Shown here: positions 55,627 through 64,000 of the stretch, one piece after another | Numbering within the stretch: position 1 is the first letter of the stretch | Layout: the number at the start of each line of letters is the position of its first letter | Assembly: GCA_046347475.1 (NCBI GenBank) | Contig: JAXMGD010000002.1 | Span: 496,001 to 560,000, forward strand | Reading direction: 5' to 3' | DNA: 64,000 nt | Origin: CAMCXE01 sp046347475 | GTDB lineage: Bacteria > Pseudomonadota > Gammaproteobacteria > Pseudomonadales > Cellvibrionaceae | The notes under the pieces: generated by a model | The model's database searches: none | Told to the model about the DNA's origin: nothing | The model's input: the letters and a program-made list of their open reading frames with translations, nothing else | Program-made: the position numbers and the translations under genes

Positions 55627-58600
55627 TTAATTCGGCATATTCTCGGCGAATAATTGGTTAATGGCGGTAACCGCTTCATCACACAACTGTGTTAATCGCT
55701 CAAGCCTATCGGCATCCAAAGCCGCTCCGCCTTTAATGAGTTTTTCCTGCTCCGCGCTCCAGTGTGCCAGCTTACACGCACCGACCGTAGCTGCCACACC
55801 TTTAATGCTGTGAAAAACCCGCGCCTGCTGGCTTGCATCCTGCGCCTGCTGCCCATCGCGCAATTGGCGTATTTGCTCAGTTAATTCCACAGCAAATCGC
55901 TCGCGCACCCGTGTAATTAATTTCATATTATTGCCAAAGCGCGCCAGAATATTCGGCCATGGCTCGGTCACAGCCGAATCCAACAGCGGCGCGTTTTGTG
56001 TAGTGGCTGGTGCTAAAACACCGTCGGGCATAGGTAAAAAGCGGCGTATCACCGCCAGAATTCGCTCAATATCCAAAGGTTTGCCCACATGCTCATTCAT
56101 GCCCGCCGCCAAGCAGGCATCTACATCTGCGGGGCTTACATTCGCCGTCATAGCCACTATGGGCAAGCGCTCTAAACGCGCTACCTGGCGCAACAAACGC
56201 GTCGCTTGCAAACCGTCCATATCCGGCATTTGCATATCCATAAATACCAAATCGTAGTGGGCCTCTTGGCCAATTAATTTATCCACCGCCTCTAAACCGC
56301 TATTGGCTAAATCCACCTGCGCGCCCAAATGCGTTAATAAACCTGAAGCCACTTGGCGATTTAATTCATTGTCTTCCACCACCAATAATCGTACGCCCTG
56401 CAGTACCTGTGTATCCTTAGGTAAGGGCTCAACGGACACACTCGCCTTTGTGTGATCAGCCATCTGCGCCCATAACGGCTCCCAATGCCAGGCAATAATC
56501 GGTTTTAACATAATGCCTGCGGGCGTAAAGTGCATCTGCTGGCAGCGCTGGTGTAGCCGCTCTTTATTATCAGCGCGCACCATAAATACTACCGGCGGCA
56601 GTTGCGCGCGGCTGCGTGCAGCTAATCGTGTTAAGGCCTGCATACCCTCCTCATCGGCCAAACACCAATCGATGACAATTAGCCCAATAGACGCAATTCC
56701 AATCTGTTCAATCAGTGTTAATGCCGCCTGGACATCGCTGACGCTATGCACCTGGCTTGCCCAGGGCGTTAATTGCTCGCACACCAAACGGCGGGCAAAC
56801 ACATTATCTTCAATTAATACCAGCTGCTCATAATGCACAGTTGGCGCATTTATATCGTGGTGTGCCCCCTTCAACAATTGCACCTCAAACCAAAACTCGC
56901 TGCCCACACCCTGGCTGCTGGTGAGTTTTAATTGTGAATGCATCAGGGTGAGTAGGCGCTGGCAAATAACCAAGCCCAGGCCCGTGCCGCCAAAACGGCG
57001 GGTGGTGGAGGCCTCCGCTTGGGTAAAGCCATCAAATATTTTTTGCTGATGCTCAGGAGCAATACCAATCCCCGTATCCTCAACCCGCACCGCTAAACGC
57101 ACCTGTTCGCCTGCGCTCGCTAGCAATTGAATACTGAGCTTAACAAAACCCTGCTCGGTAAATTTAAGCGCGTTGCTGGTTAAATTAATCAAAATTTGCT
57201 GCAAGCGCAGCTTATCGGCAATTAAATAACGCGGCACATCAGCGCCTATATCAAACAACAATTCCACCTGCTGTTTGCTGCCTTGAATACCCGTGAGCAC
57301 TATAGCCACATCGTGCAATAAATCCTGCAGCGAAAACTCATGGGCATCTAGCTGTAATTTACCGGCCTCAATTTTTGAAAAATCCAACACATCATTTAAT
57401 AAACCCAGCAGTGAGCGGGCGGCGCCTATGGCATTGTGGCTGTACTCACGCTGGCGCTCGGTCAGGGCCGTAGTTTGCAGCAGCTGCAACATGCCTAACA
57501 CCGCATTCATCGGGGTGCGAATTTCATGGCTCATATTCGCCAGAAATTGTGATTTAGCGCGGCTGGCTTCTTGCGCCAAATCCCGCGCTAAACGCAATTC
57601 TTCCTCGTGTAAATACAGCTCGGTAATATCCAGATTAATCCCGGTAATCGATACAGGCGTGCCGTGTTTATCGCGCGTCACACGCCCCTGGGCTTTTATA
57701 TACCGCAGAGCGCCACTGGGTAAATTCAAACGAAAAATTAAATCGTATTCGGCTTCGCCTTTAATGGCTGCTTGCATGGCGCACTGGGCGCCTGCTAAAT
57801 CCTCCGCTACCACGCGCTCGGCCCAGTGCTGATAGCTCAGTTGCCCGCTGTGCTCTAACGCCGGGTCTTGCTGGTATAACGCAAACATTTGTGCGTTCCA
57901 ATGTAATTCATTGCTGCTAAATACCCAGGTCCAAATCCCTAAATTCGCCACCTCCGCCGCTTGTAATAATTGCTCCGTGACTGCGGCCACCTGGGCTTGG
58001 GAGGTGAGCTGCTCGCTGATATCCATCGCTATCCCCAAGTAACCCTCAATGCCGCCTTCGGCATTGCGAATACTGGTCACCGTTAATAACACCGGAATTT
58101 CGCTCGTGTCTTTGCGCACATACGTCCAGCGCCGCGTCTCCGCCTCTTGTTTGCGCGGCAAATAAATAAAGGTATCAAAGCCGAAAATAGGTTCGGCGTA
58201 ATGCGCGGATAATTCCTCGCTGCGGGCCATCACTTCCTCAGGCACATGAATCACGGCGGGCGTTAATTTACCCACCATCTCATCCGCGCTATAGCCTAAC
58301 AAACGCTCCGCACCGCGATTAAATACGGTAATTAACCCGTTTAAATCCGTTGCAATAATGCTCACTTCACTGGCGGCATTTAACACACTGGTCAAGAGTT
58401 GTGAAACGCGATTGCGCGCCGCTTCCGCATCGCGCCGGGCGGTAATGTCACTGCGCAGGGCAATAAAACGCTCGATTTGGCCATCGGCACCGCGTATGGG
58501 CGCAATCACGGTATCAAACCAAAATAATTCCCCCTTTTTATTGCGATTACAAATTTCACCGCGCCAGGGTTCCCCGCTTAAAATTTGTTGCCACAGCTGA

Positions 58601-60615
58601 TGCCAAAATTCACCAGAATGCTGCCCTGACTGCATCATGCTGTGGCTTTGGCCAATTAACTCCTCCTGGCGGTAACCACTAAATTGACAAAAGGGTTCAT
58701 TGACGCTTTGGATCTTGCCGTGTTTATCCGTAATCGACAATAAAAACTGCGCATTGATACTTTTCAGCAGGGCTTCCTGCTCCGCCAAGGTGGCAGCGAG
58801 TTTTATTTTATTGTTTTTCAAAATAGAGACATCCTGCTCTACAAAATAAAACCCTTTGAAGACATTTTGCGAAATGGCGGGGATTAATATCCATTGATAA
58901 TGGGCTAAGCCCTGCGACTGGGTGCAGGAGTATTGCCCACCATTTACCTGCCCCTCCGGCAGATAAAATAACCAAGGCTCAATTTGCGCGTAATAATCAG
59001 GCGGCACAATTTCTTCTAAACGCTGGCCTAATAAATTGAGCTGTGCGGAGGCAAACCGCTCGCGACTTTTTTGATTCGCCTTATAAATACGCCCATCGGC
59101 ACTCACAGCCAAAACCGCATAGGGCAAAGCATTTACCAAAGATTCCAGCTCATCGCGCGCCTGCACCACCTGGGCGGTACGCAGCGCGACACGGGTTTCT
59201 AAATCGGCATTTAATTCTTTTAATTCCCGCTCGGCCGCGCGCAATTTACTCATATCGCGAATAATACAGGCCGCTCCCATCACCTTATTCTGCTCACCCT
59301 TTAAGGGCGCGGTGTAAACCAAAACATCCAATAACACACCCGCGTGGGTACAGCGTTGGGCCAGGCTATCGGTTTTAGTGCCCTGCTCTATGGCGGCGGT
59401 TAATTCAGTATCTGCCTGCTGGCGCTGGGCCTCGGGTACAATTAATTCGGTTAAGGATTTACCCACTGCGTCTTGATGTAAAAAACCGAACATAACCTCA
59501 GCGCCGCGGTTCCACTGCACTATGGCAGCGTTTAAATTCACCTCGATAATCGCATCCTCAGTGCCTTCTATAAGCGCCGCTAAGCGGGCATTTTGCGCTT
59601 GGGTATGGCGCCGTTGCGCAAGGCTCAAGTGTAGAATCGCCGCCACAAATGCCAGCATAAGGGTCGCGAGGCTACCGCTTAAAAACACCCATTTAGGTTC
59701 GGTTAAATCCAGTTGGTGTAAATATTTATCGGTGGGCGTAATCGTAAAATGCCACTGGCGGCCAAATATTTCGCTTTGCATATTCACCGCTATAGCGGAT
59801 TTAACCAGCACATAGTCATCACAGGCATAAATACGCTGTGAATTGGCTGTGGTGACATCCGAGATCACGTAGTGAAATAGATCATCATTAAAACTCGCGC
59901 CGCGCAATATTTCCTGCATCACTAAAGGCTCATACACCCAGCCGATGTGTAAGCGTGCGCGGTCGGCTTCGTTGCTAGGGATTTGCCAGTCGGCAAATAC
60001 CGGCAAAAAAAATAAAAATGCTTGCGTAACCTTATCCTGGGCCTGCACTAGCGTTATAGGCCCGGTTAATTGCGGTGTATTGCGCGCATAGGCGCGTTCG
60101 GCGGCATCCCGGCGCAATTCTTCCGAGGCAGTATCCAGCCCGCGCGCTTGGCGATTATTCATGAAGGGTTCGATCAGACGAATAATATACCGGTCGCCAT
60201 CGTGGGGTTTTATAAAACGCACACTGAAGGTATCCAACCCCTCTTGATGCATGCGCTCAATAAAAGCTGGCTCATCAGCGGGCTTAACCCGGTCGATAAC
60301 ACCAATGCCGCGCATACCGGGAAATTCTTCGGCTAAATTAATAAAGGCGACGTATTGCGCAAACGCCTGCGGGCTGGGGTGGCCATTATGCGCGAGGACA
60401 AAACTGCGGGCGTTATAAAGCGCTTGACGATAACTGGCCAAACGCAGCTCCACTTTGGAAACTTCTTTTTGTGCATCCGCCTGTAAATGCTTTTGCACAT
60501 GCCGGTCATTGGCCAAATGAAATTGCAGCGCCACCAAGCCACTGATCATCACACCAAGCCCTATAAGGGCCAGGGCCAGCACAAACGCTTTATGTGTTCT
60601 TGATTGCGCTGTCAT
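55627..60615 (-). CDS. Hybrid sensor histidine kinase (CHASE, multi-PAS, HisKA, HATPase, two REC, Hpt)
   Basis: The 1,662-residue product has a TM helix (about 9-32), a periplasmic CHASE domain (about 75-290, EEFPGMRGIGVIDRV), a second TM (about 309-332), then about five PAS domains (ALIEGTEDAIIEV, LVNALPYAVLAVSADG, LLSITDKHGKIQSV, VSIIATDLNGLITV, IWTWVFSSNELHW). The catalytic core follows with FLANMSHEIRTPMNAVLGML (phosphorylated His), an HATPase with DTGIGIAPEHQQKIFDGF and FGGTGLGLVI, a REC domain with IVIDWCL, a second REC with VFMDMQMPDMDG and an Hpt domain with FHSIKGVAATVG. This is a self-contained phosphorelay, in the style of BarA/ArcB-like hybrids. No cognate regulator is adjacent. 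Confidence 0.92.
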   Translation of the reverse strand: MTAQSRTHKAFVLALALIGLGVMISGLVALQFHLANDRHVQKHLQADAQKEVSKVELRLASYRQALYNARSFVLAHNGHPSPQAFAQYVAFINLAEEFPGMRGIGVIDRVKPADEPAFIERMHQEGLDTFSVRFIKPHDGDRYIIRLIEPFMNNRQARGLDTASEELRRDAAERAYARNTPQLTGPITLVQAQDKVTQAFLFFLPVFADWQIPSNEADRARLHIGWVYEPLVMQEILRGASFNDDLFHYVISDVTTANSQRIYACDDYVLVKSAIAVNMQSEIFGRQWHFTITPTDKYLHQLDLTEPKWVFLSGSLATLMLAFVAAILHLSLAQRRHTQAQNARLAALIEGTEDAIIEVNLNAAIVQWNRGAEVMFGFLHQDAVGKSLTELIVPEAQRQQADTELTAAIEQGTKTDSLAQRCTHAGVLLDVLVYTAPLKGEQNKVMGAACIIRDMSKLRAAERELKELNADLETRVALRTAQVVQARDELESLVNALPYAVLAVSADGRIYKANQKSRERFASAQLNLLGQRLEEIVPPDYYAQIEPWLFYLPEGQVNGGQYSCTQSQGLAHYQWILIPAISQNVFKGFYFVEQDVSILKNNKIKLAATLAEQEALLKSINAQFLLSITDKHGKIQSVNEPFCQFSGYRQEELIGQSHSMMQSGQHSGEFWHQLWQQILSGEPWRGEICNRNKKGELFWFDTVIAPIRGADGQIERFIALRSDITARRDAEAARNRVSQLLTSVLNAASEVSIIATDLNGLITVFNRGAERLLGYSADEMVGKLTPAVIHVPEEVMARSEELSAHYAEPIFGFDTFIYLPRKQEAETRRWTYVRKDTSEIPVLLTVTSIRNAEGGIEGYLGIAMDISEQLTSQAQVAAVTEQLLQAAEVANLGIWTWVFSSNELHWNAQMFALYQQDPALEHSGQLSYQHWAERVVAEDLAGAQCAMQAAIKGEAEYDLIFRLNLPSGALRYIKAQGRVTRDKHGTPVSITGINLDITELYLHEEELRLARDLAQEASRAKSQFLANMSHEIRTPMNAVLGMLQLLQTTALTERQREYSHNAIGAARSLLGLLNDVLDFSKIEAGKLQLDAHEFSLQDLLHDVAIVLTGIQGSKQQVELLFDIGADVPRYLIADKLRLQQILINLTSNALKFTEQGFVKLSIQLLASAGEQVRLAVRVEDTGIGIAPEHQQKIFDGFTQAEASTTRRFGGTGLGLVICQRLLTLMHSQLKLTSSQGVGSEFWFEVQLLKGAHHDINAPTVHYEQLVLIEDNVFARRLVCEQLTPWASQVHSVSDVQAALTLIEQIGIASIGLIVIDWCLADEEGMQALTRLAARSRAQLPPVVFMVRADNKERLHQRCQQMHFTPAGIMLKPIIAWHWEPLWAQMADHTKASVSVEPLPKDTQVLQGVRLLVVEDNELNRQVASGLLTHLGAQVDLANSGLEAVDKLIGQEAHYDLVFMDMQMPDMDGLQATRLLRQVARLERLPIVAMTANVSPADVDACLAAGMNEHVGKPLDIERILAVIRRFLPMPDGVLAPATTQNAPLLDSAVTEPWPNILARFGNNMKLITRVRERFAVELTEQIRQLRDGQQAQDASQQARVFHSIKGVAATVGACKLAHWSAEQEKLIKGGAALDADRLERLTQLCDEAVTAINQLFAENMPN

Positions 60616-61112
60616 TGTCCACCTAGGTGTTGTTTAAATACTCCTAAAATTTCGCAAGCGTAGAACATTGCCAGGGTGCAGCCTCCCGTTTATTCGACCA
60701 TGGCTATTGTGTACACCCAACAACATTACGGGTTTTTAACCAGCGGGCACCCGGCCACAGGTACATCAGCAATGAACGATTACGCCGACACGGGGTCTGG
60801 CTTGCGCGCGTGCCAGCCCAGGCACAGAACCAGGCACAGAAGTGTAAATCGGCAGGAGCAAAACGGCTGGCTAATCCAAGGCCCGCTCAGCCGTGCAAAC
60901 ACAACTAAAGGGGAATTACAGGTGCAAACACCGCCCTAAAAACGCCAGCCTAATAAGGATTATAGACTCAAGGCTAAGCGGCGCCAGCAGCACCTAGCGC
61001 CAAAGCGGAACTGCCTGTAGAGTGCCGCCCCGGTGCATAGCACTGCGGGATACTAGACTCCAAGCGGGAATTTATTTACTACTGAAAACCATTCTTATTC
61101 ACAGAAGGCTCA
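60616..61112. other. Divergent intergenic region
   Basis: About 500 bp between the sensor kinase gene and eptA. A short open frame (60676-60939) has Arg/Gln-rich, non-protein-like composition and is not supported. No strong hairpin or RNA is seen. Confidence 0.5.
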
Positions 61113-62738
61113 ATGACACTAGCACCTATTTCCCGCCCACGGCTCACCATTTTGTGTGCCGCTTTTATTACCCTATTTGCCAATTGGGCCTTGTGGCAAA
61201 AACTGCTGCAACTGTTAAGCCCTATTAGCCTGAGCGAAATACCCTTTTGCCTATCGGCCCCACTGCTGATATTCGCCATAGCCCACGGCGTGTGCCACGC
61301 GTTAGCACTCGGGCGCTTACACAAGGTTTGGTTGATTATTGCCGTCATGTGCAGCGCGGCGGCCAGTTATTACCAAGTGCAGTACCACGTCCTGTACGAT
61401 AAAACCATGATCCAAAATATTCTCGCCACAGACTATCGCGAGGCATACGGCTTATTTAATGGCAAAATGGTGCTGTGGATTGCGCTCTTTGGCCTCGCCC
61501 CAGCCGTGTTAATCGGTGTATGGCCTATTAAACCTGCCCCCATTAAAACCCAAGCCCTGCATTATGTTGGCGGGTATTTAATTTCACTGGTATTAATTGC
61601 GGCCGTGGCCGGGATTTTTTACAAAGATTACGCCTCTTTATTTCGCAATAATCGCGAATTAAAACACCTGATTATCCCTTCAAGTTTTGTGTATTCTCTC
61701 TACGGCTTTATAGCCGATAAAACTAAAACCACCGGCGAGCCCGTGCAGGTTATTGGCACAGACGCGCGCCTAGGCCCCCTATGGCAAGCCAGCCAGAAAC
61801 CGGTGGTATTTATACTCGTGGTGGGCGAAACCGCGCGCAGAGCTAATTTCTCCCTGGCAGGTTATGGCAAAAATACCAACCCGGCCTTGGCCCGTGAAGA
61901 CATAGTGTTTTTTGATCAGGTGACATCCTGTGGCACTGCCACTGCCACCTCAGTGCCCTGCATGTTTTCAAAAGATGTGCGCACCAAATTCGATTTAAGC
62001 CGCGCCGATTACAGTGAAAATCTCCTAGACGTTGTGCAACGGGCGGGTATTAATGTGCATTGGATGGACAATAACTCCGGCTGCAAAGGCGTGTGTCAGC
62101 GCGTCAGCTACGAAGAAATTCCCACCCACATTAATAACGAATTCTGCCGCGACGGCGAGTGTTTTGATATGGCCCTGCTTGAGCATCTCCCCGAGCGCAT
62201 GGCGAGTACCAGCCAGGGGAAATTAATTGTTCTGCACCAAAAAGGCAGCCACGGCCCCAGCTATTTTGAGCGCAGCCCTCAAGACTTAAAACCCTTCCAG
62301 CCGGAGTGCCGCAGCAACCAGTTGCAACGCTGCAGTAGCGAAGAAATTAGCAATGCCTACGATAACAGCATCGCCTACACCGACCATGTATTAGGCCAAT
62401 TAATTAATCAGCTGAAAAATTCAGACCAATACGCTACCGCACTGCTATATCTGTCCGACCATGGTGAATCCCTGGGTGAAAATGGATTTTACTTACACGG
62501 CTTTCCTTATGCACTGGCGCCAAAAGAACAAATTGAAATTCCTATGATTTTCTGGGCGTCGGAGGATTTTAAACAGCAGATGAAATTAGACTGGGCGTGC
62601 CTTAAAAATAAAGCCCACGACCGCCTCAGCCACGATCATTTATTCAGTAGCCTATTGTCGCTGTTGGATGTTAAAACCTCAGTATTCGACAGCAGCCTGG
62701 ATTTCACCTCCGGTTGCCGAGCCACTGATACCCCATGA
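61113..62738 (+). CDS. eptA: EptA-type phosphoethanolamine transferase
   Basis: The enzyme transfers phosphoethanolamine from phosphatidylethanolamine to lipid A (or another envelope glycolipid), lowering negative charge. The 541-residue product has five N-terminal TM helices and a periplasmic sulfatase-fold domain: VVGETARRANFSLAGYGKNT (zinc-binding Glu), VTSCGTATATSVPCMFS with the catalytic Thr, VHWMDNNSGCKGVC, LHQKGSHGPSYFERSP and LYLSDHGESLGENGFYLHG. All key residues of EptA/MCR-like enzymes are present. AGAAGG is the ribosome-binding site. It overlaps the next gene by 4 bp. Confidence 0.93.
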   Translation: MTLAPISRPRLTILCAAFITLFANWALWQKLLQLLSPISLSEIPFCLSAPLLIFAIAHGVCHALALGRLHKVWLIIAVMCSAAASYYQVQYHVLYDKTMIQNILATDYREAYGLFNGKMVLWIALFGLAPAVLIGVWPIKPAPIKTQALHYVGGYLISLVLIAAVAGIFYKDYASLFRNNRELKHLIIPSSFVYSLYGFIADKTKTTGEPVQVIGTDARLGPLWQASQKPVVFILVVGETARRANFSLAGYGKNTNPALAREDIVFFDQVTSCGTATATSVPCMFSKDVRTKFDLSRADYSENLLDVVQRAGINVHWMDNNSGCKGVCQRVSYEEIPTHINNEFCRDGECFDMALLEHLPERMASTSQGKLIVLHQKGSHGPSYFERSPQDLKPFQPECRSNQLQRCSSEEISNAYDNSIAYTDHVLGQLINQLKNSDQYATALLYLSDHGESLGENGFYLHGFPYALAPKEQIEIPMIFWASEDFKQQMKLDWACLKNKAHDRLSHDHLFSSLLSLLDVKTSVFDSSLDFTSGCRATDTP

Positions 62739-63406
62739 GTGCACGCACGCGGTTTTTACTTTGGTATTGCCTGCTACCGGGCATCCTGACCTTGGCGGCT
62801 TTTATCGCTATACGGGTTTGGCAGCTGGATGAAAAAATGGCAGGGCTTTTTTTAACAGACCGCCAATGGCCCTATAAGGATAACTTCTGGCTGCTCAACG
62901 TCATTCACAACGGCGGCCATAAAGCATCTTTAGTGCTGTATGCGGGCGTATTTATTTATTGGTTAAAAGGCAAAATAAACGGCGCACCCGCGGCGGGATT
63001 GGCCTATGTGCTCAGTGCCGTAGGCCTTAGTGTTGTGCTGATTAATTTAAGCAAACACATTTTGCATTTCCCCTGCCCTTGGCAAGCGCTTAACGATTGG
63101 GGGGCATTTATCCCCTATCAATGGCGGCCGGATGCAGCCGGATGTTTCCCCTCTGGCCACGCCAGCAGCGGCTGGGCTTGGTTGTGTTTGTATTATCTAG
63201 GCCGCCAATTTTACCCCGCCCAACGGTTTATATTGCTTGCACCTGCGGTATTAATCGGCCTAGTCTTTGGCAGCGCGCAGCAACTGCGCGGCGCCCATTT
63301 TATTAGCCATGATCTCGTCTGTATTTATCTGTGCTGGCTGGTGGCTAGCCTGCTGTACTGTGTATGGCCGGGGTTTAAGTCTATGTTTGCACGCGATACT
63401 TACTAG
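62735..63406 (+). CDS. PAP2-family membrane phosphatase
   Basis: The 223-residue product has several TM segments and the PAP2 signature. C2 is CFPSGHASSGW, C3 is RGAHFISHD; the C1 motif is atypical (KHILHFPCPW). Overlap of start and eptA stop (ATGA) indicates coupling. Possible roles are dephosphorylation of lipid A or recycling of a lipid phosphate or diacylglycerol-linked product of EptA action; the exact substrate is unknown. Confidence 0.88.
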   Translation: MSARTRFLLWYCLLPGILTLAAFIAIRVWQLDEKMAGLFLTDRQWPYKDNFWLLNVIHNGGHKASLVLYAGVFIYWLKGKINGAPAAGLAYVLSAVGLSVVLINLSKHILHFPCPWQALNDWGAFIPYQWRPDAAGCFPSGHASSGWAWLCLYYLGRQFYPAQRFILLAPAVLIGLVFGSAQQLRGAHFISHDLVCIYLCWLVASLLYCVWPGFKSMFARDTY

Positions 63407-63410
63407 AGGT

Positions 63411-63523
63411 ATGGAAGTAAAAAATACACAGTATTTCAGACCGTCAAAAAGAGGGATCTTTTTGACGAGCCTACACGGACGTATTCACGGCGTGTCTGAA
63501 ATGCTGTGTATTCTTTACTTTCA
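63411..63523. repeat. Large inverted repeat element after PAP2 gene
   Basis: Left arm TGGAAGTAAAAAATACACAG (63412-63431, continuing through TATTTCAGAC) pairs with a right arm GTCTGAAATGCTGTGTATTC ending TTTACTTTCA at 63523, with about 30-bp arms and few mismatches. Nested inside is CGTCAAAAAGA-GGGA-TCTTTTTGACG (63442-63467). It may act as terminator for the convergent genes or be a small non-autonomous element. Confidence 0.85.
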
Positions 63524-63608
63524 GCTAGGTAGTAAGCGTTAGAATTTTTCTGCGCTGTATTTTTTAAAACGGTCACAAGCACTAAATCGCCGCAATCCGC
63601 GCGCTCAA

Positions 63609-64000
63609 TTATTCATAAACCGCCTGCAATAATTGCCGGGTATAGTCTGCCTGCGGGTGATTAAATACCTGCTCAGCATCGGCATATTCAACAATTTTAC
63701 CCTGTTGCATTACCGCCACCTGATGGCTTAGGGCCTTAATCGCGCGGTAGTCATGGCTGATTAAAATAAATGCCAGGGCAAATTGCTTTTGCAATTGTTG
63801 CAACAACAGCAACACCTGCCGCTGCACCGTGCGATCCAGCGCGCTGGTGGGCTCATCCAAAATAATAATCTTCGGTTTTAAAATTAACGCCCGCGCAATA
63901 GCAATACGCTGGCGCTGGCCGCCCGAAAACTCGTGGGGGTAGCGATAGCGCAGCGCCGGGTCCAGCCCCACCGCCTGCATCGCCTCTATAACTGCCTGCT
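63609..64000 (-). CDS. ABC transporter ATPase, YejF-like, C-terminal part (5' end outside window)
   Basis: The frame is open to the right edge, so about the last 130 residues are present. LSGGQRQR-type signature FSGGQRQRIAIARALILKPKIIILDEPTSALD (signature and Walker B/D-loop), switch His in LISHDYRAIKALSHQVAVMQQGKIVEY and the ending VFNHPQADYTRQLL are typical of the oligopeptide/microcin C importer YejF family. The genes yejABE would lie off the right edge. Confidence 0.85.
   Translation of the reverse strand, partial: QAVIEAMQAVGLDPALRYRYPHEFSGGQRQRIAIARALILKPKIIILDEPTSALDRTVQRQVLLLLQQLQKQFALAFILISHDYRAIKALSHQVAVMQQGKIVEYADAEQVFNHPQADYTRQLLQAVYE

Noticed and set aside
60676..60939. 87-aa frame between the sensor kinase gene and eptA
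   Set aside because: Arg/Gln/Thr-rich sequence without a ribosome-binding site or domain; not supported as a gene.

Overview
The window looks like a chromosome segment of a diazotrophic, polysaccharide-degrading gammaproteobacterium, most likely a member of the Cellvibrionaceae (Teredinibacter/Cellvibrio-like). This placement is inferred from the gammaproteobacterial order folP-glmM-tpiA-secG-tRNA-Leu, the truD/nlpD/rpoS block, the long polyserine linkers in exported lipoproteins, a GH3 beta-glucosidase and a nif cofactor-assembly cluster. No similarity search was run.

Layout. (1) 1-3244: housekeeping block folP(partial)-glmM-tpiA-secG-tRNA-Leu(GAG). (2) About 3222-14539: an 11.3 kb genomic island inserted at the 3' end of tRNA-Leu and bounded by an imperfect ~37 bp repeat (attL/attR). 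It carries a tyrosine integrase, a DUF1016 nuclease, a type III-like Mod/Res restriction-modification pair, an Mrr-type endonuclease, an unknown 317-aa protein, an AlpA-like regulator, another unknown protein, and decayed gene remnants near its right end. (3) 14.8-26.6 kb: a Trm112-like/methyltransferase/PqqD-like fusion protein, then two divergently oriented pairs of a DUF1592-type polyserine cytochrome lipoprotein and a Tat-type DUF1552 protein, separated by tRNA-Met(CAU) and a COG2509-like flavoprotein. (4) 26.6-29.8 kb: truD, nlpD, rpoS, with the usual surE and pcm missing. (5) 30.2-39.7 kb: GH3 glucosidase, a membrane Ser/Thr kinase with five Cys-pair repeats, a periplasmic protein, a ChrA transporter, an imelysin-like lipoprotein and small exported proteins. 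(6) 39.7-42.2 kb: RNase P RNA (minus strand), a two-TM ion channel and a GH25 lysozyme-like protein. (7) 42.3-49.6 kb (minus): nifE-nifN-nifX-DUF269, a 1.2 kb repeat-filled gap, then DUF683, a 2[4Fe-4S] ferredoxin, a Shethna-type [2Fe-2S] ferredoxin, a hypothetical protein and a DUF364 protein. A sigma54 -24/-12 match and a NifA-type UAS lie upstream of nifE. (8) 49.7-50.1 kb: repeats and a truncated YoeB/Txe toxin remnant. (9) 50.8-55.6 kb: a Fur-box-preceded iron uptake cluster (TonB-like protein, catecholate-type TonB-dependent receptor, PepSY protein, cytochrome b561, PiuC hydroxylase). (10) 55.6-64 kb: a 1,662-aa hybrid sensor kinase, an EptA-PAP2 envelope-modification pair and the 3' part of a YejF-like ABC ATPase gene.

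The candidates for undescribed biology are the duplicated DUF1592/DUF1552 cytochrome-Tat pairs, the methyltransferase fusion, the Cys-repeat kinase, the small nif accessory genes, and the 317-aa and 297-aa island proteins. The island cargo is mainly recognisable DNA defence. None of these can be called a proven new system from sequence alone.
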